Shown: in pieces, positions 18,028 to 27,534 of the stretch
Layout of the letters: each line of letters opens with the position of its first letter
Position numbering within the stretch: position 1 is the first letter of the stretch
DNA from: Streptomyces sp. MRC013
GTDB taxonomy: Bacteria > Actinomycetota > Actinomycetes > Streptomycetales > Streptomycetaceae
Assembly (NCBI RefSeq): GCF_023614235.1
Contig: NZ_CP094264.1
Span: forward strand, 1,178,001 to 1,242,000
Reading direction: 5' to 3'
Length of the DNA stretch: 64,000 nucleotides
Notes under the pieces: generated by a model
Database searches by the model: none
What the model saw: only the letters and a program-made list of their open reading frames with translations
What the model was told of the DNA's origin: nothing
Made by a program: the position numbers and the translations under genes

Positions 18028-19611
18028 TTACTGCGGGGGGTTGCCGTGCTTGCGGGACGGCAGGTCGGCGTGCTTGGTGCGGAGCATGGCGAGGGACCTG
18101 ACGAGGACCTCGCGGGTTTCGGCGGGGTCGATGACGTCGTCGACCAGACCGCGTTCGGCGGCGTAGTAAGGGTGCATCAGCTCGGCCTTGTACTCCTTGA
18201 CCATGCGGGCGCGCATGGCCTCGGGGTCGGGGGCGTCGGCGATCTGGCGGCGGAAGATGACGTTGGCCGCGCCCTCGGCGCCCATGACGGCGATCTCGTT
18301 GGTCGGCCAGGCGTAGGTCAGGTCGGCGCCGATGGACTGGGAGTCCATGACGATGTACGCGCCTCCGTAGGCCTTGCGCAGGATCAGCGAGATGCGCGGG
18401 ACGGTGGCGTTGCAGTAGGCGTAGAGCAGCTTGGCGCCGTGGCGGATGATGCCGCCGTGCTCCTGGTCGACGCCGGGCAGGAAGCCGGGCACGTCCAGGA
18501 AGGTGACGATGGGGATGTTGAACGCGTCGCACATCTGGACGAAGCGGGCGGCCTTCTCGGAGGCCTCGATGTCCAGGACGCCGGCCAGGACCTGGGGCTG
18601 GTTGGCGACGATGCCCACGACCTGGCCGTCGAGGCGGGCCAGGGCGCAGACGATGTTGCGGGCCCAGCGCTCGTGGACCTCCAGGTAGTCGCCGTCGTCG
18701 ACGATCTCCTCGATGACCTTGTGCATGTCGTAGGGGCGGTTGCCGTCGGCGGGCACCAGGTCCAGCAGCGCCTCGCCGCGCCGGTCGGCGGGGTCCTCGG
18801 CGGGGTGGGCGGGCGGGTTCTCGCGGTTGTTGGAGGGGAGCATCGACAGCAGGTAGCGGACCTCGGCGATGCAGGTCTCCTCGTCGTCGTAGGCGAAGTG
18901 CGCCACCCCGGAGGTCTCCGCGTGCACGTCGGCGCCGCCGAGCCCGTTCTGGGTGATCTCCTCGCCGGTGACGGCCTTGACGACGTCGGGGCCGGTGATG
19001 AACATCTGCGAGGTGTCGCGGACCATGAACACGAAGTCCGTCAGCGCCGGTGAGTAGGCCGCGCCGCCGGCGCAGGGGCCGAGCATCACCGAGATCTGCG
19101 GGATGACCCCGGAGGCGCGCGTGTTGCGCTGGAAGATCCCGCCGTAGCCGGCGAGCGCGGAGACGCCCTCCTGGATACGGGCGCCGGCGCCGTCGTTCAG
19201 CGAGACCAGCGGGGCGCCGGCCGCGATGGCCATGTCCATGATCTTGTGGATCTTCGTGGCGTGGGCCTCGCCCAGCGCCCCGCCGAAGATCCGGAAGTCG
19301 TGCGCGTAGACGAAGACCGTACGGCCCTCGACCGTGCCCCAACCGGTGACGACACCGTCGGTGTAGGGCTTCCTGCCCTCCAGGCCGAACCCGGTCGCCC
19401 GGTGCCGGCGCAGCTGCTCGACCTCCCGGAACGACCCCTCGTCCAGCAGCAGCTCGATGCGCTCGCGCGCGGTCAGCTTGCCCTTGGCGTGCTGCGCCTC
19501 GGTCGCCCTCTCACTCGGTCCGGCCACCGCCCGCTCACGCAGGACACGCAGCTCGGCCACGCGCCCACGGGTGTCGGCGGGCTCTCCCCGGGTTTCGTCC
19601 ACAACGGTCAT
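18028..19611 (-). CDS. accB: Acyl-CoA carboxylase beta subunit (carboxyltransferase)
   Basis: A 527-residue biotin-dependent carboxyltransferase beta chain, of the acetyl/propionyl-CoA carboxylase family. It carries AKGKLTARERIELLLDEGSF, two crotonase-fold halves with LNDGAGARIQEGV and GPCAGGAAYSPALTDF, and DVPGFLPGVDQEHGG. It transfers CO2 from carboxybiotin on the alpha subunit to acetyl- or propionyl-CoA, giving malonyl- or methylmalonyl-CoA for fatty-acid and polyketide synthesis. ATG start at 19611. accE follows after 12 bp. By gene neighbourhood it matches what is called accB in streptomycetes rather than pccB; substrate preference is not readable here. Confidence 0.93.
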   Translation of the reverse strand: MTVVDETRGEPADTRGRVAELRVLRERAVAGPSERATEAQHAKGKLTARERIELLLDEGSFREVEQLRRHRATGFGLEGRKPYTDGVVTGWGTVEGRTVFVYAHDFRIFGGALGEAHATKIHKIMDMAIAAGAPLVSLNDGAGARIQEGVSALAGYGGIFQRNTRASGVIPQISVMLGPCAGGAAYSPALTDFVFMVRDTSQMFITGPDVVKAVTGEEITQNGLGGADVHAETSGVAHFAYDDEETCIAEVRYLLSMLPSNNRENPPAHPAEDPADRRGEALLDLVPADGNRPYDMHKVIEEIVDDGDYLEVHERWARNIVCALARLDGQVVGIVANQPQVLAGVLDIEASEKAARFVQMCDAFNIPIVTFLDVPGFLPGVDQEHGGIIRHGAKLLYAYCNATVPRISLILRKAYGGAYIVMDSQSIGADLTYAWPTNEIAVMGAEGAANVIFRRQIADAPDPEAMRARMVKEYKAELMHPYYAAERGLVDDVIDPAETREVLVRSLAMLRTKHADLPSRKHGNPPQ

Positions 19612-20291
19612 GCACCGACCCTACGGAGCCGACCGAGGAAATCCCGCCGTTGACTCCGTACAGTCTCCGGACCGATCTGCTGTGCGCCCTGGACAGAACG
19701 GCGTCGGAGGGCAGGCGAAGTACCAGCTTTCGGCCCCATTCCGTTGTGGGGTTCCCATAATCGCCCCGAGGTGGCGCAGGCCGGGGCGGGCGGTGCCGGG
19801 GCGAACCCGGGGGCGGGCACTCGGTCGACCGGGCCGCGGGCGAGGGGCCGGTGGGCCGGATGGTATCGGGTGTTCCCCGCGGGTCGTCCCCTGGGGGCGG
19901 CTCGCCGGTACGGCGGGCGGCGGTACGGGCCGTGCCGACGCTCCGGGGCGGCCGCCGGGGGCCGAGGCGGTCAAGCGCGTCGGGGCGCGGCGGGCGGCGG
20001 GCGGGGACGGTCCGGTGGGGAGCGGGCGGGGACGGCCCGGCGAGGGGGGGATTTGTCGAGGGCCTCCAGCCGGCGCGGATCGGCGGCACGGACGGCGGCG
20101 GCGCGGCGGGAGGCGCCGACGTCACCGGATGGGCGTACGCCCGTCGGGGGGTCGGCGCCGCGGTCGGGGCGGGGCCCCGTGCGGCGGACACGGCGCCCGG
20201 GGCCGGTAGCGGTCACCGGTCACCCGCCGTCGGCCGCCGGCGCGGTCCGGCCGGAGTCCGCGCCCGTGGGGCGTGCGGCCCCGGCCGGGGG
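19612..20291. other. 680-bp region without a supported gene
   Basis: The first 150 bp must carry the accB promoter. The rest is extremely G-rich on the plus strand and Pro/Arg-rich or Gly/Arg-rich in every frame, which is what non-coding GC-rich DNA gives. I see no conserved protein motif or ribosome-site-supported start on either strand. Confidence 0.5.
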
Positions 20292-21647
20292 TCAGAACCC
20301 CCCGCCGAAGTCGCCGCCGCCCCCTCCGCCGAAGTCGCCGCCTCCGAAGTCACCGCCGCCGAAGTCGCCGCCGAAGTCCGATGGGTTGTAGTCCGCGCCC
20401 GAGAAGTCGCCGCCGGCGAAGGTGTCGTACCCGTCGCCGCCGTACTCGGCCGCGTAGACCGGGGTGGCGAGGGTGGTGCCGAGCATCGTGCCGACCAGGA
20501 GGCCCGGCAGGAGCGCGCCGCCGTAGTAGCCGCCGGCCCAGGGGCCGTACGCCGGGCCCGCCTCCCAGTAGGGGCGGGGACCCCACTCGGTGGCGACCTG
20601 GCGGGCCGCCGGGTCCCGGCCCGCCCTGACGCGGGCCTCGTCCTCCGCGCAGACCGGCACGTCGCGGGGGGTGCCTCCGTGCGGCGCCCACGGGACGTCG
20701 GCCACCGAGGGGCCGTGCCGGGGGTCGAAGAAGCAGGGTGCCCGCCGCTCGGGAAGCGGGCGGCCCTCGCGGCGGGCGGCGAGGACGGCCAGCGCGTGGC
20801 GGCCGTCCGCGAGCGCCTCGGTCACGCCCCGGACGTCGTGGGGGTGACTCGCCCCGGCCATGAGCCGTTTCGCCTCGTCGTACGCGTCGAGCGCGCGCTC
20901 GTAGTCGTGGCGCATCGCGTCGTCGGCGGCCGGGTCGGCGGGGTGGAAGTCGAGGCGGTCCAGCTCCTCGCCGTACGCGGTGATGTCCTCGTCGACGACG
21001 ACGCGGAGCTTCTCCAGCGACTCCCGGTCCTCGGAGCGCCTGCGGTTGCGGCTGCGGACCGTCACCAGCGACACGCCCGCCGCCATCACCGCGAAGAGCA
21101 CGCCGATGGTCACCAGGCCCCCGACCGGCGCCCCGTCGCCCGGCACGCCCGTCCACGAGGAGGGTGCCGAGCCGCGCACCTGCGGCAGGGACTGGTCGAC
21201 GAAGGCGTTCAGCTCCGTCGCCGCGTCCACGCCCGGCCGGTGGACCGCCGACACGAGGTTCTCCACCGCCCGCGGCGCGAGCACCGACCGGTCGGCGCCC
21301 GCGTCGAAGGCGTCGCCGAGGCGGACGGCGTACACGCCCGTCACGCCCGTGAGGGTGCGGAGGTCGCGCAGGAGGGTCTCCTCCGGGAACTCCTCGGTGT
21401 CCGGCAGGACGGCCACCATGAGGGGCTTGTCCGCGTCGAGGATCCGCCGCTCCAGCGCCCGGGCCTCCCGCGGCGACAGCTCGCCGGCCGCCGCGGGGTG
21501 CACGTAGACGGGTCCCTGCCGGAGGGCCTCAGCCGCCTCCCTCACCCCGTCCGACGCCCTGGCGGCGGCAGCGGGGGCCAGGGCGAGGAGGAGCAGGAGC
21601 ACCACGCCCGCCAGGGCCGACAGGAAAGAGAGGGGGTTTCTCCTCAT
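20292..21647 (-). CDS. Secreted/membrane-anchored protein with Gly-rich GGDFGGG tail
   Basis: A 451-residue protein I cannot assign to a firm family. Signal/anchor at 10-32 (ALAGVVLLLLLALAPAAAA); an extracytoplasmic domain about 35-175 with alternating helix/strand character (KPLMVAVLPDTEEFPEE, VTGVYAVRLGDAFD), somewhat like TPM-type domains; a second membrane segment about 181-202; a cytoplasmic helical part rich in Arg/Glu; one more hydrophobic stretch near 390-410; and a Gly/Phe/Asp tail with repeated GGDFGG units to the stop. Single gene, on the same strand as cimA upstream of it by 46 bp, so it may be co-transcribed with cimA. Function unknown. Confidence 0.8.
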   Translation of the reverse strand: MRRNPLSFLSALAGVVLLLLLALAPAAAARASDGVREAAEALRQGPVYVHPAAAGELSPREARALERRILDADKPLMVAVLPDTEEFPEETLLRDLRTLTGVTGVYAVRLGDAFDAGADRSVLAPRAVENLVSAVHRPGVDAATELNAFVDQSLPQVRGSAPSSWTGVPGDGAPVGGLVTIGVLFAVMAAGVSLVTVRSRNRRRSEDRESLEKLRVVVDEDITAYGEELDRLDFHPADPAADDAMRHDYERALDAYDEAKRLMAGASHPHDVRGVTEALADGRHALAVLAARREGRPLPERRAPCFFDPRHGPSVADVPWAPHGGTPRDVPVCAEDEARVRAGRDPAARQVATEWGPRPYWEAGPAYGPWAGGYYGGALLPGLLVGTMLGTTLATPVYAAEYGGDGYDTFAGGDFSGADYNPSDFGGDFGGGDFGGGDFGGGGGGDFGGGF

Positions 21648-21693
21648 ACCATCGAAACTACCCCATATGGGTTTGTTCGCACCTTCCGGGGCG

Positions 21694-23294
21694 CTACTTC
21701 TCCGTCGGCCGCACGCCCGCCTTCAGCAGGCCGTACGTGTACGCGTCCACCAGCGCCTGCCAGGACGCCGCGATCACGTTGTCCGCGACGCCGACCGTCG
21801 ACCACTCGGTGTCGCCGTCGCCGGTCGTGATCAGGACGCGGGTCGTGGACTCGGTGCCGTGGCGGCCCTCCAGGATGCGGACCTTGTAGTCGACCAGCTC
21901 GAACTTGGCCATCTGCGGGTGGATCCGCTCCAGGGCCGCCAGCAGCGCGCGGTCCAGGGCGTTCACCGGGCCGTTGCCCTCGGCGGTGGCGACGATGCGC
22001 TCGCCGCCCGCCCACACCTTCACCGTCGCCTCGTTGGCGTGGGAGCCGTCGGGGCGGTCCTCGACGATGGTCCGCCACGACTCCGTGCGGAAGAAGCGCA
22101 GGGGGTGCCCTTCGGCTTCTTCGCGCAGGAGGAGTTCGAAGGAGGCGTCGGCGGCCTCGTAGGTGTACCCCCGCAGCTCACGCTCCTTGACCCGCGCCAC
22201 CACCCGCCCCACCAACTCCCGATCCCCACCCAACTCCACCCCCAACTCCCTGCCCTTCAACTCCACCGAAGCACGACCCGCCATGTCCGACACCAACATG
22301 CGCATCGTGTTGCCCACCCGCTCCGGATCCACATGCTGATACAGACCCGGATCCACCTTGACCGCCGAAGCGTGCAACCCCGCCTTGTGCGCGAAAGCCG
22401 ACACCCCCACATACGGCCGATGCGCCGCAGGCGCGAGATTGACCACCTCCGCAACCGCATGGGAGATCCGCGTCATCTCCGCCAACGCCCCCACCGGCAA
22501 CACCCTCCTGCCGTACTTCAACTCCAACGCCGCCACCACCGAGAACAGATCCGCATTACCCACCCGCTCCCCGTAACCGTTGGCGGTGCACTGCACATGA
22601 CTGGCCCCCGCCTCCACCGCCGCCAGCGTATTGGCCACCGCACACCCCGCATCGTCCTGGGCATGAATCCCCACACGCACCCCACCGGCCACCACCCGCG
22701 AAACCACCCCGTGAACCTCCGACGGCAACATCCCGCCATTGGTGTCACACAACACCACCACCTCCGCACCCGCCCCCCACGCCGCATCCACCACCGACCG
22801 CGCATACGCCTCATTGCCCCGATACCCGTCGAAGAAGTGCTCACAGTCCACGAACACCCGCCGCCCCCGCTCCCGCAGATACGCCACCGTCTCCCGCACC
22901 ATCGCCAAGTTCTCCTCCAACGTGGTCCGCAACGCCAGCTCCACATGCCGGTCATGCGCCTTGGCCACCAACGTCACCACCGAAGCACCCGACTCCACCA
23001 ACGCCCCCACCTGCGGATCACTCTCCACCCGCACCCCCGGACGCCGCGTCGCACCGAACGCCACCAACCGGGCGTGACGCAACTCCACCTCCCGCGCCGC
23101 CCGCGCGAAGAACTCCGTATCCCGCGGATTGGCCCCCGGCCACCCCCCTCGACGAACCCCACCCCGAACTCATCCAGATACCGGGCGATACTCAACTTGT
23201 CCGCCACACTCAGACTGATCCCCTCCCGCTGAGCACCATCACGCAACGTCGTGTCGAAAACATGAAAACCGTCGTCGGGCTGGTCCGTGGTCAT
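21694..23294 (-). CDS. cimA: (R)-citramalate synthase / 2-isopropylmalate-synthase-like, apparently frameshifted
   Basis: A DRE-TIM metallolyase, about 533 residues if one base is restored. N-terminus [16 protein letters not shown] gives the DxTLRDG metal/substrate motif; [20 protein letters not shown] carries the HxH-type region and [17 protein letters not shown] the loop; the C-terminal LeuA allosteric domain starts near residue 400. CimA condenses pyruvate with acetyl-CoA in threonine-independent isoleucine synthesis. The frame breaks at the C-run 23143-23148: six bases give EGGGRGP, seven would give [21 protein letters not shown]. Start ATG 23294 has AGGAG upstream. Codon use from the start to about 22190 is rich in TTG, CGT, GAT, CAT and AGT, unlike the last third. 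A candidate Ile-codon leader and attenuator precede it. Confidence 0.85.
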
Positions 23295-23452
23295 GGCCGT
23301 CCTGCTCCTGTCGGATGGGCTCCGCTGGCGTCCTCCCCCGCCCGCTCCGGGCCGTGGGTGGGGCCTGGGCGGAGGAATGGAATGAATTGATCCGTTCGTC
23401 CCCATTCTCGCGCGCTCGCCGCCGGCCCGTGGTGGGGCCCGGAAAACGAAAA

Positions 23453-23476
23453 GACCCCTCGCGGGTGCGAGAGGTC
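23453..23476 (-). terminator. Candidate attenuator hairpin upstream of cimA
   Basis: On the minus strand GACCTCTCGC-ACCC-GCGAGGGGTC forms a 10-bp stem with one G-U pair, directly followed by TTTTCGTTTTCC. A U-rich tail is uncommon in this genome, and the same design (leader ORF, then hairpin plus U-run) is seen before ilvB. It lies 55 nt after a 13-codon ORF and about 160 nt before the cimA start. Confidence 0.65.
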
Positions 23477-23530
23477 TGCGCGCGGGTCTGGGACACGGTG
23501 TCCGCTGCCGCGACGGGATGGTGCCGGGGT

Positions 23531-23572
23531 TCAGCGGTCACTGCGGACCGGCGCGCCGCTGCCGATAATCAT
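23531..23572 (-). CDS. Candidate leader peptide for cimA attenuation ([13 protein letters not shown])
   Basis: A 13-codon ORF with two consecutive isoleucine codons (ATT ATC) at positions 2-3, 55 nt before a U-tailed hairpin. CimA makes an isoleucine precursor, so ribosome stalling on Ile codons would be a sensible signal. There is no clear Shine-Dalgarno, so it would have to be leaderless or weakly translated. The alternative is that the ORF is chance and only the hairpin matters. Confidence 0.4.
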   Translation of the reverse strand: MIIGSGAPVRSDR

Positions 23573-23791
23573 CGGGTTTGCGAGCACGTGGGCAGTGTGC
23601 CACAAATGGGCCGCGCCGTGGTCACGGGTCTCACGATGTGGTCGCCTCCTGCGGGCGGCGCCCCTCCGGGCGTCTTCTCCCGGCGTTCGCCCACGGGCCG
23701 CCGCCTCCGCCGGGACGTCGGGCGCAGGCCGCCGGGGCCCTGGGGCGCGCGGCCCCCGTGGAGGGCGTACGCCTGCGGGAAGCGGGCGCGC

Positions 23792-23839
23792 CCGCCGCGG
23801 TCCGGGCCTCCCCGAGGGGGGCGGCCCGGACCGCGGCGG
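23792..23839 (-). terminator. ilvE terminator
   Basis: A perfect 17-bp GC stem (23792-23808 with 23823-23839) and a 14-nt loop, 28 bp after the ilvE stop. Between it and the cimA leader (23573-23791) I see no gene; this part should hold the cimA promoter. Confidence 0.75.
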
Positions 23840-23866
23840 CTCCCGGGGCCCCCGGGTGCGGGGGGG

Positions 23867-24958
23867 TCAGACGACCCGGTGGGTCCAGCCGTGGGCGTCC
23901 TCGGCGGCGCCCGTCTGGATGTCCAGCAGGGCCCTGCGGAGCTTCAGGGTGACCTCGCCCGGCTGCCCGTCGCCCTGCGTCCACTCACCGCCGGCGGACT
24001 TGACCGTGCCGACCGGGGTGATCACCGCGGCCGTACCGCAGGCGAAGACCTCCGTCAGGGTGCCGTTCTCCGTGTCGCGGCGCCACTGGTCGGTGGAGAT
24101 GCGGGCCTCCTCCGACTCGTAGCCGAGGTCGCGGGCGAGCCGGAGCAGGGAGTCGCGGGTGATGCCGGCCAGCAGGGACCCGGTCAGCTCCGGGGTGACG
24201 ATCCTGTTCCCGTACACGAAGTACAGGTTCATGCCGCCCATCTCCTCGACCCACCTGTGCTCCAGCGCGTCGAGCCAGACGACCTGGTTGCAGCCCTTCT
24301 CCGTCGCCTCGGCCTGGGCCAGGAGGGAGGCGGCGTAGTTGCCGCCGGTCTTGGCGAAGCCCATGCCGCCGGGGACGGCGCGGACGTAGTTCTCCGACAG
24401 CCAGACCGAGACCGGCCTGACGCCGCCCGGGAAGTACGCGCCGGCGGGCGAGGCGATGACGATGAACAGGTACTCGTTGGCCGGCCGGACGCCCAGCCCG
24501 ACCTCCGTGGCGATCATGAACGGGCGCAGGTAGAGGGACTCCTCGCCGCCGTGCGGCGGGACCCACTCCGCGTCCTGCCGGACCAGCGCGTCGCACGCGG
24601 CGACGAAGGTCTCCACGGGCAGCTCGGGCATGGCCAGGCGGCGGGCGGAGCGCTGGAAGCGCTCGGCGTTGGCCTCCGGGCGGAACAGCGAGATCGAGCC
24701 GTCGGGGCGGCGGTACGCCTTCAGCCCCTCGAAGATCTCCTGCGCGTAGTGCAGGGTCATGTTGGCGGGATCGATGGACAGCGGCGCGTACGGCGTGAGC
24801 TGCGCGTCGTGCCAGCCGCGGCCCTCCGTCCACCTGATGGTCACCATGTGGTCGGTGAAGTGGCGGCCGAAGCCGGGGTCGGCCAGGATCGCCTCGCGCC
24901 GAGCGGCGGACAGCGGGGTCGAGGAGGGCTTGAGCTCGATCGTCGTGGGCGTCGTCAT
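23867..24958 (-). CDS. ilvE: Branched-chain-amino-acid aminotransferase
   Basis: A 363-residue fold-type IV PLP enzyme that catalyses the last, reversible transamination for Leu, Ile and Val with glutamate as donor. The PLP lysine lies in [13 protein letters not shown] region context, and the family signatures [21 protein letters not shown] and [16 protein letters not shown] are present. I chose ATG 24958 ([13 protein letters not shown]) because AAGGA precedes it; a GTG 18 nt upstream is possible. A single gene closely downstream of leuB in the same direction (264-bp gap), probably with its own promoter in that gap. Confidence 0.95.
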   Translation of the reverse strand: MTTPTTIELKPSSTPLSAARREAILADPGFGRHFTDHMVTIRWTEGRGWHDAQLTPYAPLSIDPANMTLHYAQEIFEGLKAYRRPDGSISLFRPEANAERFQRSARRLAMPELPVETFVAACDALVRQDAEWVPPHGGEESLYLRPFMIATEVGLGVRPANEYLFIVIASPAGAYFPGGVRPVSVWLSENYVRAVPGGMGFAKTGGNYAASLLAQAEATEKGCNQVVWLDALEHRWVEEMGGMNLYFVYGNRIVTPELTGSLLAGITRDSLLRLARDLGYESEEARISTDQWRRDTENGTLTEVFACGTAAVITPVGTVKSAGGEWTQGDGQPGEVTLKLRRALLDIQTGAAEDAHGWTHRVV

Positions 24959-25222
24959 GAGTGCTGTGTCCTTCACCGGTGTGTGTGGATCGGACCGCGC
25001 TCACGCCGCCGCTCCGGCCGCTGCCGCAGCTGGGACGTCCGAGCGGCACGCATACCGCGGCCCGTGGCCGATTATCGCCCCTGGGGGGTACGGCGGGGAA
25101 ACGGGTGCGGCGCGGTCCGGGGTTCGATGGTGGCACCCGCGGTCGCGCAGGAGAAGCCGCCGGACGCTTCCGCGTCCCGGCGGCCGCGTCCCGGTGCCCC
25201 GCGCCCCGGTCGGCGCGGCGGG

Positions 25223-26266
25223 TCAGCCCGCCGCGCGTGCCGCGAGGGCGTCGCCGATCCCGTCCGTGGTGCGGGCGGCGGCGCCGGCCCGGTCGGCCAG
25301 GTCCGCGGCGACGGCCTCCTCGACGCGGGCGGCCTCGGCCCCGTACCCGAGGTGGCGGAGCAGCAGCGCGACGGAGAGGACGGTCGCGGTGGGGTCGGCC
25401 TCGCCCCGGCCCGCGATGTCGGGCGCGGAGCCGTGGACGGGTTCGAACATCGAGGGGAACGTGCCCGCCGGGTTGATGTTGCCGGACGCGGCCAGGCCGA
25501 TGCCGCCGGTCACGGCGGCGGCGAGGTCGGTGAGGATGTCGCCGAAGAGGTTGTCGGTGACGACGACGTCGAACCGCTCGGGCCGTGTGACGAAGAAGAT
25601 CGTCGCGGCGTCGACGTGCAGGTAGTCGGTGGTGACCCCCGGGTACTCCTCGCCGACCCGGTCGAAGACGCCCTTCCACAGGCGGCCCGCGTGGACGAGG
25701 ACGTTGTCCTTGTGGACGAGCGTCAGCCTGCGGCGGGGGCGGGCCGCCGCCCGCTCGTACGCGTCGCGGACGACGCGCTCGACGCCGTACGCCGTGTTGA
25801 CGCTGACCTCCGTGGCGACCTCGGCCGGCGTTCCGGTGCGCAGGCTGCCGCCGTTGCCGGTGTACGGGCCCTCGGTGCCCTCGCGCACGACGACGAAGTC
25901 GACCTCGGGACGGCCCGCGAGCGGGGTCTCGGTGTGCGGGAAGAGCTTGGACGGGCGGAGGTTCACGTAGTGGTCGAAGGCGAAGCGCAGCTTCAGCAGC
26001 AGCCCCCGCTCCAGCACGCCGGACGGCACGGACGGGTCTCCGACCGCTCCGAGGAGGATGGCGTCGTGGCCCTTGAGGGACTCCAGCTCCGCCTCGGGGA
26101 GGGTCTCCCCCGTGCGGTGCCAGCGCCGGGCGCCGAGGTCGTACTCCCGAATCTCCAGCTTCACGTCCTGCGGGAGGACCGCGCGGAGGACCTTGAGGCC
26201 CTGGGACACGACCTCCGGGCCGATGCCGTCACCGGGGATCACTGCGAGATCGAGGCTGCGAGACAT
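25223..26266 (-). CDS. leuB: 3-isopropylmalate dehydrogenase
   Basis: A 347-residue isopropylmalate/isocitrate dehydrogenase family enzyme that oxidises and decarboxylates 3-isopropylmalate in leucine synthesis, using NAD. Seen are [10 protein letters not shown] at the N-terminus, the substrate-region [21 protein letters not shown] with the catalytic Lys, and the metal-binding [13 protein letters not shown]; the C-terminal [14 protein letters not shown] is the cofactor loop. Length and start ([14 protein letters not shown]) are normal for the actinobacterial type. It is separated from the ilv operon but on the same strand. Confidence 0.96.
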   Translation of the reverse strand: MSRSLDLAVIPGDGIGPEVVSQGLKVLRAVLPQDVKLEIREYDLGARRWHRTGETLPEAELESLKGHDAILLGAVGDPSVPSGVLERGLLLKLRFAFDHYVNLRPSKLFPHTETPLAGRPEVDFVVVREGTEGPYTGNGGSLRTGTPAEVATEVSVNTAYGVERVVRDAYERAAARPRRRLTLVHKDNVLVHAGRLWKGVFDRVGEEYPGVTTDYLHVDAATIFFVTRPERFDVVVTDNLFGDILTDLAAAVTGGIGLAASGNINPAGTFPSMFEPVHGSAPDIAGRGEADPTATVLSVALLLRHLGYGAEAARVEEAVAADLADRAGAAARTTDGIGDALAARAAG

Positions 26267-26378
26267 GGCGACACCCTAACCTCCCATCCCACTGTCTGAC
26301 ACGATCCGTCCGCCATGCGGACGGATGGCGTGCGGGCCGGAGGCCGGGCGGCGGGGGGCCGCCGCCCGGAGGGGCCGG

Positions 26379-26522
26379 TCAGCGGCCGGTGGAACCGCCG
26401 TTGTCCCGGCGGTCCAGGGCGCGCTGGAGGGCGGCGGCGGCGTTCTCGCGGTCCGCCCCGGCGGGCCGGGCGCCCGTGTGGCGGACGCGGCGGACGCGGC
26501 GGGCCTCGGTGGTGGTGTTCAT
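26379..26522 (-). CDS. Small basic protein, 47 residues
   Basis: A short ORF, MNTTTEARRVRRVRHTGARP at its start, then ADRENAAAALQRALDRRDNGG. A strong AGAGGAG lies 9 nt before the ATG, which makes translation likely. The first half is strongly basic and the second half is predicted helical. No signal peptide or membrane segment. It stands alone, 112 bp upstream of leuB. I do not recognise a family; the opening resembles that of the small ORF at 6483-6662 only superficially. Confidence 0.65.
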   Translation of the reverse strand: MNTTTEARRVRRVRHTGARPAGADRENAAAALQRALDRRDNGGSTGR

Positions 26523-26751
26523 GACGGGGCTCCTCTGCAGGGCGGGTGCTGGTGAGGCGCCGGAAGGGGGCGGGGAGCGCTGCCGCAGGGGTGGCCTGCC
26601 GAGGGGCACCGCGCTCTGGTCCGCCGTTCGCTGATGGAGCGAGACGTTCGGCTCCCACCACGCTAGGTGAGCGCGCCGCCGATGTCTTCCCGATTACTCG
26701 GGCTTCCTACTATCTGAGACGGCGTGCCCGCCGGGCCGCCTCGCCGCGCGG

Positions 26752-27300
26752 TCACAGCACGTCGCCGTCCCTCCAGTCGAACTGCAGGGGCCCGCCCTCG
26801 GGTGCGGGCAGCGGACGCCCGGCGGCGGGGCGCAGGAACGTGCAGTCCTCCTCGTCCGCCAGGTGGGCCACCCCCCGCGGGCCGTACCCCTCGACGCGGC
26901 CGTTCCACAGGTGCCAGCCGCGCGAGCGGTAGAGCGCGGCGCCCTCGTCGGAGGCGGACAGGGCGCCGAAGTCGTACGCGCCGTCGACGACCTCCTCCAG
27001 CGCCGCCATCACCCGGCCGCCCAGCCCCTGGCGGCGGCGCTCCGCCCGCACGCCCACGGCCTCGACGTACCCGACGCGGTGGGCCCGCCCGGCGTGCACG
27101 GCGCGGCGCATGACGACGCTGCCGTGCGCGACGACCCGTCCGGCGGCGTCCTCGACGTAGGCGTGGACGCCGCCGAGGCCGTGCTCCCAGTCCTCCTCGC
27201 TCAGGTCGCCGTCGAAGGCGTCCTCGAGCGCGGCGCGGATCGCGGTGAGCACGGCCGGCTTCAACTCGTAGGTGTGGGCGGTGTGGAGGCGATCGCTCAT
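26752..27300 (-). CDS. GNAT acetyltransferase resembling aminoglycoside 2'-N-acetyltransferase, AAC(2')
   Basis: A 182-residue GNAT protein. Its features line up with mycobacterial AAC(2')-I proteins as I remember them: FDGDLSEEDWEHGLGGVHAYV, then VMRRAVHAGRAHRVGYVEAVGVRAERRRQGLG (acetyl-CoA binding motif A), YDFGALSASDEGAALYRSRGW, and the C-terminal FDWRDGDVL. AAC(2') transfers acetyl from acetyl-CoA to the 2'-amine of aminoglycosides; chromosomal copies may have housekeeping substrates. ATG at 27300 chosen; a GTG 9 nt upstream is possible. No neighbouring antibiotic genes, so the physiological role is open. Confidence 0.82.
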   Translation of the reverse strand: MSDRLHTAHTYELKPAVLTAIRAALEDAFDGDLSEEDWEHGLGGVHAYVEDAAGRVVAHGSVVMRRAVHAGRAHRVGYVEAVGVRAERRRQGLGGRVMAALEEVVDGAYDFGALSASDEGAALYRSRGWHLWNGRVEGYGPRGVAHLADEEDCTFLRPAAGRPLPAPEGGPLQFDWRDGDVL

Positions 27301-27534
27301 ACCGCCCACTGTGGCATCCCGCCCTCGGCGGCGGGCGCGATCAGGTACGCGTTCACGCCACGGGCGGCGGCCCCGGTCCGGTGCCGGGCCGCGCGCACCG
27401 GGCGGGGCGCCCGGCCGCCGCGGGGGAGCGCGGCCCTGTCCGGCGCCGGACCGGGGCGGAAGCGGCGCCGCCCCCGCCCGGCGCGGGGCCGGACGGGGGC
27501 GGTGCGGGGCGGCCCGTGCGGGCCGCGGGGGGCG

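Noticed and set aside
19612..20291. Proline/arginine-rich ORFs upstream of accB
   Set aside because: Low complexity in all frames, no ribosome site, no conserved motif; fits non-coding GC-rich DNA.
20294..20395. Short tandem repeats (gccgccgaagtcgcc units) as a CRISPR or DNA repeat array
   Set aside because: They encode the GGDFGG tail of the membrane protein and have no spacer structure.
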